A DNA stretch of 64,000 bases from Pseudomonas sp. R4-35-07 (lineage in GTDB: Bacteria > Pseudomonadota > Gammaproteobacteria > Pseudomonadales > Pseudomonadaceae). This document shows positions 1-9,216 of this stretch, one piece after another. The translations under genes and the position numbers were made by a program. The notes under the pieces were generated by a model, which saw nothing but the letters and a program-made list of their open reading frames with translations, was not told the DNA's origin and did not search any database. The DNA lies in the NCBI RefSeq assembly GCF_003852235.1, contig NZ_CP027732.1:620001-684000 (forward strand). Reading direction: 5' to 3'. Position 1 is the first letter of the stretch; each line of letters starts with the position of its first letter.

Positions 1-639
1 GCTGATACGCCCGTCCAACTGCTGTTGCAGCTGTTCCATGCCGTTGCCGTGGTGCGCCGAGACTTCCAGCACGGGGTAACCCAGGGTGCGATAGACCGCC
101 AGCAATGCGTTGAGCGCCGGGGCGTTCTGCTCATCGATCAAGTCGAATTTGTTCAGCAGCAGCAGCGGGCGGATGCCGGCATGCTCGGCAGCGACCAGAT
201 AGCGGTCGATCAGGTTGGCGTGGGGCTCGGGCAGCGGCGCGAACACAATCACGATCATGTCGACGTTGGCCGCCACCGGCTTGAGTTGGCCGCGGCTGTC
301 GGGGCGGCGCAGTTCTGTGCTGCGGGGCAGCTGGGCGACGATCACGCCGATGCCCTGGTTGCCGGCGCGCCAGACCACCTTGTCGCCGGTCACCAGCGCA
401 GGCAGGTTGGCGCGCAAATGGCAGCGGGATACCGAGCCGGCGAGCTCGCCTTCCAGCGCCTCGACTTCGACCTGCACGCCGAAGTGCGCGATCACCAGGC
501 CCGTTTGTTCGGGGCCCAGGTCGCCGCCCTCAAGCGCTTCCACGGCGGAGGATTCTCGTTTGGCGGCGCGCGCTGCGCGTTCACCTTGAATCTTTTCGAT
601 GCGCCAGTTTTGGCGACGATTGAGCTGGCGTTTGGCCAT
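1..639 (-). CDS. rsgA: Small ribosomal subunit biogenesis GTPase RsgA (partial, C-terminus outside window)
   Basis: RsgA is a circularly permuted GTPase that binds the 30S subunit late in assembly. The 213 residues visible are the N-terminal part of a family usually near 340 residues; the rest runs off the left edge of the window. After a basic N-terminus ([10 protein letters not shown]) comes an OB-fold region at about residues 45-105, then the start of the permuted G domain with the G4 motif NKFD at residues 163-166. The P-loop, which follows G4 in this permuted family, lies outside the window. It is divergent from orn, as in other pseudomonads. Confidence 0.93.
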   Translation of the reverse strand, partial: MAKRQLNRRQNWRIEKIQGERAARAAKRESSAVEALEGGDLGPEQTGLVIAHFGVQVEVEALEGELAGSVSRCHLRANLPALVTGDKVVWRAGNQGIGVIVAQLPRSTELRRPDSRGQLKPVAANVDMIVIVFAPLPEPHANLIDRYLVAAEHAGIRPLLLLNKFDLIDEQNAPALNALLAVYRTLGYPVLEVSAHHGNGMEQLQQQLDGRIS

Positions 640-747
640 TGGTGTTCCGTGTCGATAATGCAATAGTTGGGTGAAACGGTCGCGAGTCTAGCACGGCGCC
701 GCCTGCTAAACTGCCCGGCTACGCCAAGGTGCCAAGAGAATCAAGCC

Positions 748-1290
748 ATGCAAAACCCACAGAACCTGATTTGGATCGATCTGGAAATGACCGGTCTGAA
801 CCCCGACACCGACGTCATCATCGAGATGGCGACGATCGTCACCGACAGCAACCTCAACACCTTGGCCGAAGGTCCGGTGATCGCCATCCATCACAGCGAT
901 GCCGTGCTCGCCACCATGGACGAATGGAATACACGCACCCACGGCAACTCTGGCCTGACCCAGCGTGTACGCGACAGCCGCATCAGCATGGCCGAAGCCG
1001 AAGCCGAAACCATCGCTTTCCTGGAAAAATGGGTGCCCAAGGGCAAATCGCCGATCTGCGGTAACAGCATCTGCCAGGACCGTCGCTTCCTTTATACGCA
1101 TATGAAGGCGCTGGAGAGCTACTTCCATTATCGCAACCTGGACGTGTCCACCTTGAAAGAGCTGGCTGCACGCTGGGCGCCGGAGGTCAAAGACAGCTTC
1201 CACAAAGGCAGCACGCACCTGGCGCTGGATGATATTCGCGAGTCGATCGCCGAGTTGCAGCATTACCGCAAGCATTTCATCAAGGCTTGA
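748..1290 (+). CDS. orn: Oligoribonuclease
   Basis: Orn is a DEDDh 3'-5' exoribonuclease that degrades 2-5 nt RNA fragments. In pseudomonads it also cleaves pGpG from cyclic-di-GMP turnover, which makes it essential or near-essential. The 180-residue product is the normal size. Visible motifs are IDLEMTGL (D11, E13) at the N-terminus, the central [11 protein letters not shown] block, and the C-terminal THLALDDI carrying the catalytic His and last Asp. The ATG at 748 is chosen over the longer in-frame opening at 667 because family members begin at the [13 protein letters not shown] region. It is divergent from rsgA across about 108 bp. Confidence 0.96.
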   Translation: MQNPQNLIWIDLEMTGLNPDTDVIIEMATIVTDSNLNTLAEGPVIAIHHSDAVLATMDEWNTRTHGNSGLTQRVRDSRISMAEAEAETIAFLEKWVPKGKSPICGNSICQDRRFLYTHMKALESYFHYRNLDVSTLKELAARWAPEVKDSFHKGSTHLALDDIRESIAELQHYRKHFIKA

Positions 1291-1305
1291 AGACCTTCCG
1301 CCTTG

Positions 1306-1385
1306 GATCGTTCCCACGCTCCGCGTGGGAATGCAGCCCAGGACGCTCTGCGTCCCAATGTGGGAGGGGGCTTGCCCCCGATGGC
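1306..1385. repeat. Hybrid repeat: half of the GTTCCCACGC palindrome joined to a single REP
   Basis: Positions 1306-1355 carry the left half of the second repeat family (GATCGTTCCCACGC then GCGTGGGAATGC), which is complete at 44961, 59452 and 61791. At about 1356 it switches to a single REP (TGTGGGAGGGGGCTTGC) ending near 1385. It sits between orn and the TRIC gene. The other REPs in the window occur as inverted pairs, so this single hybrid copy looks like a recombination junction. Confidence 0.8.
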
Positions 1386-1471
1386 AGGCGACTCGGTTTA
1401 TCGCCAAGCGCCCCCTTTTGGTGCCATCAGCAAATGATTAGACTGCCGGCCTCTCTGCAAGGATCGCCATC

Positions 1472-2086
1472 ATGCTGCTGATGCTCTACCTCATCGCCAT
1501 CACCGCCGAAGCCATGACGGGTGCCTTGTCCGCGGGCCGGCGCGGCATGGACTGGTTTGGCGTGGTGCTGATCGCGTGCGTGACGGCGCTGGGTGGCGGT
1601 TCTGTGCGCGATATGTTGCTAGGGCATTACCCGCTGACCTGGGTCAAGCACCCTGAATACCTGGTACTGACCTCCGTCGCCGCGCTGGTGACTATCTTTA
1701 TCGCACCGCTGATGCGCCATCTGCGCTCGCTGTTCCTGGCGCTGGATGCCGTGGGGTTGGTGGCGTTCACCTTGATCGGCTGCATGACCGCCCTGGAAAT
1801 GGGGCATGGCATGCTGGTCGCCTCGGTCAGTGGCGTGATCACCGGCGTATTCGGCGGCATCCTGCGGGATATTTTCTGTAATGACATCCCACTGATCTTC
1901 CGCCGTGAGCTGTACGCCAGCGTGTCGTTCCTTGCCGCCTGGTTTTACTTGCTGTGCCTGTATCTGGAATTGCCCAGCGAACAGGCGATCCTGCTGACCT
2001 TGTTCAGCGGCTTTCTACTGCGCCTGCTGGCGATACGGTTTCATTGGGAAATGCCCAAGTTCGTCTATAACGACGACGTCCACTAG
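1472..2086 (+). CDS. Trimeric intracellular cation channel (TRIC/UPF0126) family membrane protein
   Basis: This 204-residue inner-membrane protein belongs to the UPF0126 (YicG/YadS) family, whose structurally known members are TRIC-type cation channels. The sequence is hydrophobic throughout and shows the family's internal two-fold repeat: the first half has ALGGGSVRDMLLG followed by WVKHPEYL, and the second has GVFGGILRDIFCNDIPLIF at the matching place. About six to seven membrane segments are expected. Transported ion and role in Pseudomonas are unknown. It converges with queG and the two stop codons overlap in a CTAG at 2083-2086, so the genes share a 4-bp end with no room for a separate terminator. 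Confidence 0.85.
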   Translation: MLLMLYLIAITAEAMTGALSAGRRGMDWFGVVLIACVTALGGGSVRDMLLGHYPLTWVKHPEYLVLTSVAALVTIFIAPLMRHLRSLFLALDAVGLVAFTLIGCMTALEMGHGMLVASVSGVITGVFGGILRDIFCNDIPLIFRRELYASVSFLAAWFYLLCLYLELPSEQAILLTLFSGFLLRLLAIRFHWEMPKFVYNDDVH

Positions 2087-3147
2087 CGGGCGGCGTGCTG
2101 GTTCAGCGCCCATTGCACATGCTCACGCACCAGTTCCGACGGGTAGTCGCGCCGCGCCTTCAAAGCTTCCAGCACCGGAATGCTTGAGGGGGCATTGCCC
2201 AGGCCCACCGCCAGGTTGCGCAGCCAGCGCTCGTATCCGGCACGGCGCAAGGGTGAGCCTTCGGTGCTGCTGAGGAATTTATCCTCGTCCCACATAAACA
2301 GTTCGGCCAGGGTCGCGTTATCCAGATTGTGCCGTGGCTTGAAATCGCTTTCGCCAGTGGGTCGGGCGAAACGATTCCACGGGCAAACGATCTGACAGTC
2401 ATCGCAACCGAATACCCGGTTGCCGATCAGTGGGCGCAGGTCCTCGGGAATGGCGCTCTTGAGCTCGATGGTCAGGTAGGAAATGCAGCGCCGGGCATCC
2501 AGCACGTAAGGGCCGACGAACGCGTTGGTGGGGCAGATGTCCAGGCAAGCCGTACAGCGGCCACAGTGTTCGGTGGCATGGGGTGGGTCGACCGGTAACG
2601 GCAAATCGACAAACAGTTCGCTCAGGAAGAAATAGCTGCCGGCCTTGCGGTTGAGTACCAGGGTGTTCTTGCCGATCCAGCCGAGGCCGGCCTGTTCGGC
2701 GATGGCTTTTTCCAGTACGGGTGCGCTGTCGACAAAGGCCCGAAAGCCGAACGGCCCGATTTGCGCCTGAATACGGTCAGCCAGTTGCTGCACGCGCTTG
2801 CGGATCAGCTTGTGATAGTCGCGGCCCAGGGCGTAACGCGAGACATAGGCTTTTTCCGGCTCGGCCAGTAGCTGTGCCATTTGCGTGTCGCCGGGCAGGT
2901 AATCCATGCGCAGTGACACCACGCGCAAGGTACCGGGCACCAGCTCTTCGGGGTGGGAGCGTTTGCTGCCATGGGCGCCCATGTAGTCCATCTCGCCGTG
3001 GTAGCCCGCGTCGAGCCAGCGTTGCAGGTGCTGTTCATGCTCAGCCAGGTCGAGACCGCTGATGCCGACTTGTTGGAAACCCAGCTCGCGGCCCCAGTCT
3101 TTGATCGATTGGGCGAGGGCGGGCAGATCGGAGGTAATAGCGGGCAT
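2083..3147 (-). CDS. queG: Epoxyqueuosine reductase QueG
   Basis: QueG performs the last step of queuosine synthesis, reducing epoxyqueuosine to queuosine in tRNA with a cobalamin and two [4Fe-4S] clusters. The 354-residue product has two cysteine clusters, HCGRCTACLDICP with a later RRCIS, and FGCDDCQIVCPWN, placed like the ferredoxin-type clusters of the family. The start at 3147 (MPAITSDLPALAQ) is preferred to a longer in-frame extension because it matches family length. It is divergent from nnrD across 63 bp, an arrangement also known for yjeS/yjeF in enterobacteria. Confidence 0.94.
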   Translation of the reverse strand: MPAITSDLPALAQSIKDWGRELGFQQVGISGLDLAEHEQHLQRWLDAGYHGEMDYMGAHGSKRSHPEELVPGTLRVVSLRMDYLPGDTQMAQLLAEPEKAYVSRYALGRDYHKLIRKRVQQLADRIQAQIGPFGFRAFVDSAPVLEKAIAEQAGLGWIGKNTLVLNRKAGSYFFLSELFVDLPLPVDPPHATEHCGRCTACLDICPTNAFVGPYVLDARRCISYLTIELKSAIPEDLRPLIGNRVFGCDDCQIVCPWNRFARPTGESDFKPRHNLDNATLAELFMWDEDKFLSSTEGSPLRRAGYERWLRNLAVGLGNAPSSIPVLEALKARRDYPSELVREHVQWALNQHAAR

Positions 3148-3176
3148 GAGACACGGGAAACCACAGGTTAGATGCG

Positions 3177-3182
3177 TATAAT
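3177..3182 (+). promoter_or_regulatory. Probable -10 element (TATAAT) for the nnrD operon
   Basis: A perfect TATAAT lies 29 bp upstream of the nnrD start in the short queG/nnrD divergent region. The expected -35 position (about 3154-3159) reads GGGAAA, a poor match, so the promoter may depend on upstream TG bases or an activator. It would drive nnrD-tsaE-amiB-mutL-miaA. Confidence 0.5.
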
Positions 3183-3210
3183 TCTGCCAGACATCGGAGC
3201 TTGAAGACGC

Positions 3211-4071
3211 ATGCCTCAGACAAAACACGAAATAACCGACGTGCAGCCGCTGTTGCCCGGCCACTTGCCGCAACTGGCTGCGCGCTCCCCGGACGCTCAT
3301 AAAGGGCAGTTTGGCCATCTATTGGTGATTGGCGGCGACCGAGGCTTTGGCGGCGCCGCGCTGCTCAGTGCCGAGAGCGCGTTGCGCAGTGGCGCCGGCA
3401 TGGTGTCCCTGGCGACCCGCGTGGAGCATGTTCCCGCCGCGCTGGCGCGCTTGCCGGAAGTGATGACCGTGGGCGTGAGTTCGGCCAATCAACTGATAGG
3501 CTTGCTGGAAAAAATCTCGGTCATTGTGATCGGCCCCGGTCTCGGGGATGCGTCCTGGGGTAAAAGCCTGCTGTCCGTCGCCGCCAACACGCACCTGCCG
3601 CAAGTCTGGGATGCCGATGCCTTGAATCAGCTGGCGACCGGCAGCGTCAGCCTGCCTGCCAACTGCGTGATCACTCCGCATCCAGGCGAAGCCGCGCGGC
3701 TGTTGGGCATTTCGACAGCCGAGGTTCAGGCCGACCGCCTTAAGGTGGCGCGCGCGTTGAGCCGTAAATTCGACTCAGTGGCTATCCTCAAGGGTGCTGG
3801 CAGTTTGATTGCAAGCCCGGACGGGCGCGTTTCACGTTGTGACCAAGGCCATCCCGCCATGGCGACGGCGGGGCTCGGTGACGTATTGGCCGGCCTCGTG
3901 GGCGCATTGCTCGCCCAAGGCATGCCGGCGTATGAGGCAGCTTGCCTGGCCGTGTGGTTGCACGCCACGGCAGGGGATCGCCAGGGCACCTTCGGTCGCG
4001 GGCTGGCAGCGAGCGACCTGATACCTGCCATTCGTCAATTGCTGGAGGAGCAGTCGCCGTGCCTGAAGTAA
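3211..4071 (+). CDS. nnrD: ADP-dependent (S)-NAD(P)H-hydrate dehydratase
   Basis: NnrD repairs hydrated NAD(P)H by dehydrating the S epimer with ADP as cofactor; it is the YjeF C-terminal (ribokinase-like) domain standing alone. The 286 residues carry GHLLVIGGDRGFGGAA near the N-terminus, the ITPHPGEAARLLG substrate region, and the GHPAMATAGLGDVLAG signature with the catalytic Asp near the C-terminus. In enterobacteria the epimerase and dehydratase are fused; here only the dehydratase half is present, so the epimerase must be elsewhere or absent. The end overlaps the tsaE start by 13 nt, implying co-translation. Confidence 0.93.
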   Translation: MPQTKHEITDVQPLLPGHLPQLAARSPDAHKGQFGHLLVIGGDRGFGGAALLSAESALRSGAGMVSLATRVEHVPAALARLPEVMTVGVSSANQLIGLLEKISVIVIGPGLGDASWGKSLLSVAANTHLPQVWDADALNQLATGSVSLPANCVITPHPGEAARLLGISTAEVQADRLKVARALSRKFDSVAILKGAGSLIASPDGRVSRCDQGHPAMATAGLGDVLAGLVGALLAQGMPAYEAACLAVWLHATAGDRQGTFGRGLAASDLIPAIRQLLEEQSPCLK

Positions 4072-4529
4072 ATCTTTTCCTGGCCGATGAAGACGCGATG
4101 GTCGCGTTCGGTCACGCTATTGCACGGGTGACGGGCGGAGCGGGGCTCGTCTTTCTCGAAGGTGACCTGGGGGCGGGCAAGACTACGCTGTCTCGGGGCA
4201 TCATTCGCGGGTTGGGCCATGCCGGTGCGGTAAAAAGCCCGACGTTCACCCTGGTCGAACCTTACGAGATCGGCGACGTGCGTGCGTTCCACTTCGACCT
4301 CTATCGCCTGGTCGACCCTGAAGAGCTGGAGTTCATGGGCATTCGTGATTACTTCGACGAAGACGCGCTGTGCCTGATCGAGTGGCCAGATAAAGGCACA
4401 GGCTTTTTGCCAAAGCCTGACATGACCATTACCATTACGCCGCACGAGCACGGACGTCAGCTGAAGTTGTTGCCCCAGAGCCCGCGCGGTGAAGCGTGGC
4501 GTGATGCTCTGGCATTGGAATTCAAATAA
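4059..4529 (+). CDS. tsaE: tRNA threonylcarbamoyladenosine biosynthesis ATPase TsaE
   Basis: TsaE is the small P-loop ATPase that works with TsaB and TsaD to add threonylcarbamoyl to A37 of ANN-decoding tRNAs. The 156-residue product has the Walker A sequence EGDLGAGKTT at about residues 34-43, a KSPTFTLVEPY switch region and the FHFDLYRL strand typical of the YjeE family. The start is the GTG at 4059 inside the end of nnrD, preceded by a GGAGGAG ribosome site at 4044-4050. The much longer in-frame opening from 3942 would read into nnrD and lacks family similarity. Confidence 0.94.
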   Translation: MPEVNLFLADEDAMVAFGHAIARVTGGAGLVFLEGDLGAGKTTLSRGIIRGLGHAGAVKSPTFTLVEPYEIGDVRAFHFDLYRLVDPEELEFMGIRDYFDEDALCLIEWPDKGTGFLPKPDMTITITPHEHGRQLKLLPQSPRGEAWRDALALEFK

Positions 4530-4544
4530 TTGGTGGGGTTAGGT

Positions 4545-5966
4545 ATGCGCTTTCGCGCGTTGGTTGCTGTCGTGGGGGTGTTGCTTGCGGCAATGACTGT
4601 CAATGCTGTGGCTGCTTCACAGGTCAAGAGTGTCCGCCTGTGGCGAGCGCCGGATAACACGCGACTGGTATTCGACCTGTCGGGCCCGGTCCAGCACAGC
4701 GTCTTTACCCTCACGGCGCCTGATCGCCTGGTGATCGACATCAACGGTGCGACCCTGGCCGCGCCGCTGAAAGTCTCCACCGCCAACACCCCGATTACGA
4801 TGATGCGCTCGGCCCAGCGCACGCCGACCGATTTGCGCGTGGTCATCGACCTGAAAAAGGCGGTCACCCCCAAAAGCTTCTCCCTGGCGCCCAACGCCCA
4901 ATATGGCAACCGCCTGGTGGTCGACCTGTTCGACAACCCCGCCGATGCCGCACCGCCGCCTGCGCCGACGCCCAGCGTGGCGACGGTGCCGGCGGTGCCG
5001 GTCAATCCATCGCAGCCGCAGGTCAAGCTGCCACCGCCGCCGCCCGCTCCGGCAGGCAAGCGCGACATTATCGTGGTGATCGATGCCGGCCACGGTGGCG
5101 AAGACCCGGGCGCGTCCGGCTCGCGCGGCCAGCATGAAAAAGACGTGGTGCTGGCCATCGCCCGCGAACTGCAACGCCAGGTCAACGGCATGAAAGGCTA
5201 TCGCGCCGAACTGACCCGTACCGGCGACTATTTCATCCCGTTGCGTGGGCGTACCGAAATCGCCCGCAAGAAGGGCGCGGACCTGTTCGTATCGATCCAC
5301 GCCGACGCTGCCCCTTCCTCCGCTGCGTTCGGTGCGTCGGTGTTTGCCTTGTCCGATCGTGGCGCCACGTCCGAGACCGCCCGTTGGCTGGCCGACAGCG
5401 AAAACCGTTCCGACTTGATCGGCGGGGCCGGCAACGTCTCCCTCGATGACAAAGACAAAATGCTCGCCGGCGTATTGCTCGACCTGTCGATGACCGCCTC
5501 GCTGACCTCCAGCCTGAACGTCGGCCAGAAAGTCCTGAGTAACATCGGCCGGGTCACGTCGCTGCACAAACAGCGCGTGGAGCAGGCCGGGTTCATGGTG
5601 TTGAAGTCGCCGGACATCCCGTCGATCCTGGTCGAAACCGGCTTCATTTCCAACGCCAACGAGGCCTCGAAGCTGGCCAGTGCCAGCCACCAGCAAGCGT
5701 TGGCGCGCTCGATCAGCGCCGGCGTGCGCCAGTTCTTCCAACAGAACCCGCCACCGGGCACTTACATCGCCTGGTTGCGTGACTCCGGCAAAATTGCCCA
5801 GGGCCCGCGCGACCACCGCGTGCAGCCTGGCGACACCGTGGCCATGCTGGCCGTACGTTTCCAGGTCACGCCCGCCGCCTTGCGCAGCGCCAACAACCTG
5901 AAAACCGACGAGTTGAAAATTGGCCAGGTGTTGACCATTCCTGGCACCGAATTGGCGGCGCAGTAA
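4545..5966 (+). CDS. amiB: N-acetylmuramoyl-L-alanine amidase (AMIN - Amidase_3 - LysM)
   Basis: This periplasmic zinc amidase cleaves the bond between N-acetylmuramic acid and L-alanine to split septal peptidoglycan during daughter-cell separation. The 473-residue product has a signal peptide ([10 protein letters not shown] to AVAAS), an AMIN targeting domain (about 25-125), a proline-rich linker (about 130-165), an Amidase_3 domain with DAGHGG, HEKDVVL, VSIHADA and VETGFISN holding the zinc and catalytic residues, and a C-terminal LysM (from HRVQPGDTV). The ATG at 4545 is preferred to upstream TTG/GTG codons because it places the signal peptide at the N-terminus. Its stop overlaps the mutL start by 1 nt. 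Confidence 0.94.
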   Translation: MRFRALVAVVGVLLAAMTVNAVAASQVKSVRLWRAPDNTRLVFDLSGPVQHSVFTLTAPDRLVIDINGATLAAPLKVSTANTPITMMRSAQRTPTDLRVVIDLKKAVTPKSFSLAPNAQYGNRLVVDLFDNPADAAPPPAPTPSVATVPAVPVNPSQPQVKLPPPPPAPAGKRDIIVVIDAGHGGEDPGASGSRGQHEKDVVLAIARELQRQVNGMKGYRAELTRTGDYFIPLRGRTEIARKKGADLFVSIHADAAPSSAAFGASVFALSDRGATSETARWLADSENRSDLIGGAGNVSLDDKDKMLAGVLLDLSMTASLTSSLNVGQKVLSNIGRVTSLHKQRVEQAGFMVLKSPDIPSILVETGFISNANEASKLASASHQQALARSISAGVRQFFQQNPPPGTYIAWLRDSGKIAQGPRDHRVQPGDTVAMLAVRFQVTPAALRSANNLKTDELKIGQVLTIPGTELAAQ

Positions 5967-7879
5967 TGAGTGAATCTGTGTTGAATAGTGGCTCGCGCAT
6001 CGAACTGCTCAGCCCGCGCCTGGCTAACCAGATCGCCGCAGGTGAGGTGGTTGAGCGCCCGGCGTCAGTGATCAAGGAACTGCTGGAAAACAGTATCGAT
6101 TCCGGCGCCAAGCGCATTGACGTAGACGTGGAACAAGGCGGCGTCAAGCTGCTGCGGGTACGTGACGATGGCAGCGGGATCTCTTCAGATGACCTGCCGC
6201 TGGCCCTGGCCCGTCACGCCACCAGCAAGATTCGCGACCTGGAAGACCTTGAAAGGGTCATGAGCCTGGGCTTTCGCGGTGAGGCCCTGGCCTCCATCAG
6301 CTCCGTGGCCCGCCTGACCCTGACGTCCCGCACGCGCGGCGCCGAACAGGCCTGGCAAGTGGAAACCGAAGGCCGCGACATGGCGCCTCGGGTCCAGCCG
6401 GCGGCCCATCCGGTGGGCACCTCGGTGGAAGTGCGCGACCTGTTCTTCAACACCCCGGCGCGGCGCAAATTCCTCAAGGCCGAGAAAACCGAATTCGACC
6501 ACCTGCAGGAAGTGATCAAGCGCCTGGCCCTGGCGCGCTTCGATGTGGCGTTCCATCTGCGCCACAACGGCAAGACCATTCTCAGCCTGCACGAAGCCAA
6601 TGATGACGCCGCGCGCGCTCGGCGAGTGGCGGCCGTGTGCGGTGCCGGGTTCCTGGAGCAGGCGCTGCCGATTGAAATCGAACGCAATGGCTTGCGCCTA
6701 TGGGGCTGGGTCGGTTTGCCGACCTTCTCCCGCAGCCAGGCCGATTTGCAGTATTTCTTCGTCAACGGCCGGGCGGTGCGCGACAAACTGGTGGCCCATG
6801 CGGTGCGCCAGGCGTACCGCGACGTACTGTTCAACGGTCGGCATCCGACGTTTGTGCTGTTTTTCGAGGTCGACCCCTCGGTGGTCGACGTCAATGTGCA
6901 CCCGACCAAGCACGAAGTGCGCTTCCGTGACGGGCGCATGGTGCATGACTTCTTGTACGGCACCTTGCACCGTGCCTTGGGCGATGTGCGCCCGGATGAC
7001 CAGTTGTCCGCGCCAATCGTAACGGCGGTGGTCCGCCCGAGCGGCCCTGAGGCCGGCGAGTTCGGCCCCCAGGGCGAAATGAGCCTCGCCGGTAACCTGT
7101 TGCAATCATCGCAGCCGCAGCCGAGTTACACCGCGCCCAACTCGGGCGCCGGCGCGGGTTATCAATATCAATACACCCCACGGCCGCAGTCGACCGTGCC
7201 GGTGGCTGAGGCCCAGGCGGCTTACCGTGAATTCTTCGCGCCGTTGCCGGGTGCCGAGCCGGGCATTGTTGCCTTGCCCGAGGGCGGCGGTGATATTCCG
7301 CCGCTGGGCTACGCGCTGGCGCAACTCAAGGGCATCTACATCCTTGCGGAAAATGCCCACGGCCTGGTGCTGGTAGACATGCACGCCGCCCACGAGCGGA
7401 TCATGTACGAGCGCCTGAAGATCGCCATGGCCAGTGAAGGTCTCAGTGGCCAGCCGCTGCTGGTGCCGGAATCCCTGGCAGTCAGCCAGCGGGAAGCCGA
7501 TTGTGCCGAGGAACACCATGGAGTGTTCCAGAAGCTGGGCTTCGAACTGCAACGCCTGGGCCCGGAGACCCTGGCGATCCGTCAGATTCCCGCGCTGCTC
7601 AAGCAGGCCGAGGCCAATCGCCTGGTGTCCGACGTACTGGCGGACCTGATGGAATACGGCACCAGCGACCGTATCCAGGCGCATATCAACGAACTGCTCG
7701 GCACCATGGCCTGCCACGGCGCCATCCGTGCTAACCGCCGACTGGCCCTGCCGGAAATGAACGGCCTGCTGCGCGACATGGAAAACACCGAGCGCAGTGG
7801 CCAATGCAACCATGGCCGACCGACCTGGACCCAGATGGGCCTGGATGATCTGGACAAACTGTTCCTGCGCGGTCGCTGA
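5966..7879 (+). CDS. mutL: DNA mismatch repair protein MutL
   Basis: MutL couples MutS mismatch recognition to strand excision. The 637-residue protein has the GHKL ATPase signature at the N-terminus ([29 protein letters not shown]), a glycine/proline/glutamine-rich linker at about 355-430, and a C-terminal dimerisation domain. That domain contains [12 protein letters not shown], fitting the DQHA(X)2E(X)4E metal-binding motif of endonuclease-type MutL with Met in place of Gln. This is consistent with pseudomonads lacking MutH and nicking with MutL itself. Translationally coupled at both ends (1-nt overlaps with amiB and miaA). Confidence 0.97.
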   Translation: MSESVLNSGSRIELLSPRLANQIAAGEVVERPASVIKELLENSIDSGAKRIDVDVEQGGVKLLRVRDDGSGISSDDLPLALARHATSKIRDLEDLERVMSLGFRGEALASISSVARLTLTSRTRGAEQAWQVETEGRDMAPRVQPAAHPVGTSVEVRDLFFNTPARRKFLKAEKTEFDHLQEVIKRLALARFDVAFHLRHNGKTILSLHEANDDAARARRVAAVCGAGFLEQALPIEIERNGLRLWGWVGLPTFSRSQADLQYFFVNGRAVRDKLVAHAVRQAYRDVLFNGRHPTFVLFFEVDPSVVDVNVHPTKHEVRFRDGRMVHDFLYGTLHRALGDVRPDDQLSAPIVTAVVRPSGPEAGEFGPQGEMSLAGNLLQSSQPQPSYTAPNSGAGAGYQYQYTPRPQSTVPVAEAQAAYREFFAPLPGAEPGIVALPEGGGDIPPLGYALAQLKGIYILAENAHGLVLVDMHAAHERIMYERLKIAMASEGLSGQPLLVPESLAVSQREADCAEEHHGVFQKLGFELQRLGPETLAIRQIPALLKQAEANRLVSDVLADLMEYGTSDRIQAHINELLGTMACHGAIRANRRLALPEMNGLLRDMENTERSGQCNHGRPTWTQMGLDDLDKLFLRGR

Positions 7880-8850
7880 TGAGTGCTTTGCCCCCCGCGA
7901 TCTTCCTGATGGGCCCGACGGCCGCGGGCAAGACCGACCTGGCCATCGAACTGACCAAGGTCTTGCCGTGCGAGCTGATCAGCGTCGACTCTGCCCTGGT
8001 TTACCGGGACATGGACATCGGCACGGCGAAGCCTTCGAAAGAGCTGTTGGCCCGGCATCCGCATCGGTTGATCGACATTATCGACCCGTCCGAAAGCTAT
8101 TCGGCCGCAGATTTCCGTACCGACGCCCTGGCCGCCATGGCTGAAATCACCGCGCGGGGCAACATCCCGCTGTTGGTCGGCGGCACGATGCTCTACTACA
8201 AGGCTTTGCAGGAGGGCCTGGCGGACATGCCCCCCGCTGACGCCCAGGTGCGCGCCGAGCTTGAAGATCAAGCCGCGCGCCTCGGCTGGCAGGCCCTGCA
8301 CGACCAGCTGGCGGCGGTAGACCCGGTGTCTGCGGCGCGCATCCACCCCAACGACCCCCAGCGACTTACCCGTGCGCTGGAAGTCTGGCGCGTCAGCGGC
8401 CAGACCATGACTGAACACAGGCTGAAACAAACTGCGCAAAGTGCTGATGCAGACGCATCTGGTCAGTCACAATTGCCCTATACTGTGGCGAATCTGGCCA
8501 TCGCTCCGGCAAATCGCCAGGTGCTGCATGAACGAATTGCACAAAGATTCACAATTATGTTGGAACAGGGGTTTGTGGAGGAGGTCGTAGCACTGCGTTC
8601 CCGAGGTGATTTGCATCCAGGATTGCCTTCGATACGCGCTGTAGGCTACCGCCAAGTCTGGGATCATCTGGATGGCAAGCTGACGTCAGCCGAAATGCAG
8701 GAGCGCGGCATCATCGCCACGCGCCAATTGGCGAAGCGCCAGTTCACCTGGCTGCGCAGCTGGAGCGATTTGCACTGGCTGGACAGCCTGGACAGCGACA
8801 ATCTGTCACGCGCCTTGAAATACTTGGGAACGGTCTCCATATTGAGCTGA
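7879..8850 (+). CDS. miaA: tRNA dimethylallyltransferase
   Basis: MiaA transfers a dimethylallyl group to N6 of A37 in tRNAs reading UNN codons. The 323-residue product opens with the P-loop [14 protein letters not shown], then [20 protein letters not shown] (the DSxQ-like substrate segment), [10 protein letters not shown] and, later, [13 protein letters not shown]. The C-terminal part contains [15 protein letters not shown], a family hallmark. The ATG overlaps the mutL stop. As in many gammaproteobacteria it is followed by hfq, here 93 bp downstream. Confidence 0.96.
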   Translation: MSALPPAIFLMGPTAAGKTDLAIELTKVLPCELISVDSALVYRDMDIGTAKPSKELLARHPHRLIDIIDPSESYSAADFRTDALAAMAEITARGNIPLLVGGTMLYYKALQEGLADMPPADAQVRAELEDQAARLGWQALHDQLAAVDPVSAARIHPNDPQRLTRALEVWRVSGQTMTEHRLKQTAQSADADASGQSQLPYTVANLAIAPANRQVLHERIAQRFTIMLEQGFVEEVVALRSRGDLHPGLPSIRAVGYRQVWDHLDGKLTSAEMQERGIIATRQLAKRQFTWLRSWSDLHWLDSLDSDNLSRALKYLGTVSILS

Positions 8851-8943
8851 GTCCTTGCAATTGCCGTCTATCCTTGGGGGTGTGACGGCCATGAGCTATT
8901 TATTTTCCGATTTTTATTATTGATCCTTAAAGGAGTGCGGCAC

Positions 8944-9204
8944 ATGTCAAAAGGGCATTCGCTACAAGACCCTTACTTGAATACTTTACGTAAAGAGAAA
9001 GTGGGGGTTTCCATCTATCTGGTCAACGGTATCAAGTTGCAAGGTACGATCGAGTCGTTCGACCAGTTCGTGATCCTGCTGAAAAACACCGTCAGCCAGA
9101 TGGTTTACAAACACGCTATCTCGACAGTCGTCCCTGTTCGTCCGATCCGTCTGCCTAGCGCAGCAGGTGATGAAGCAGCTGACGCTGAGCCAGGTAACGC
9201 CTGA
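8944..9204 (+). CDS. hfq: RNA chaperone Hfq
   Basis: Hfq is the hexameric Sm-like protein that pairs small RNAs with mRNAs and assists Crc-mediated catabolite repression in pseudomonads. The 86-residue product shows Sm1 ([20 protein letters not shown]) and Sm2 ([11 protein letters not shown]) and a short acidic tail, shorter than the enterobacterial one. The ATG at 8944 follows an AAGGAG site; an in-frame upstream codon at 8920 is rejected because [13 protein letters not shown] is the conserved N-terminus. hflX follows after 12 bp. Confidence 0.98.
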   Translation: MSKGHSLQDPYLNTLRKEKVGVSIYLVNGIKLQGTIESFDQFVILLKNTVSQMVYKHAISTVVPVRPIRLPSAAGDEAADAEPGNA

Positions 9205-9216
9205 TAGGAGTCTCCT

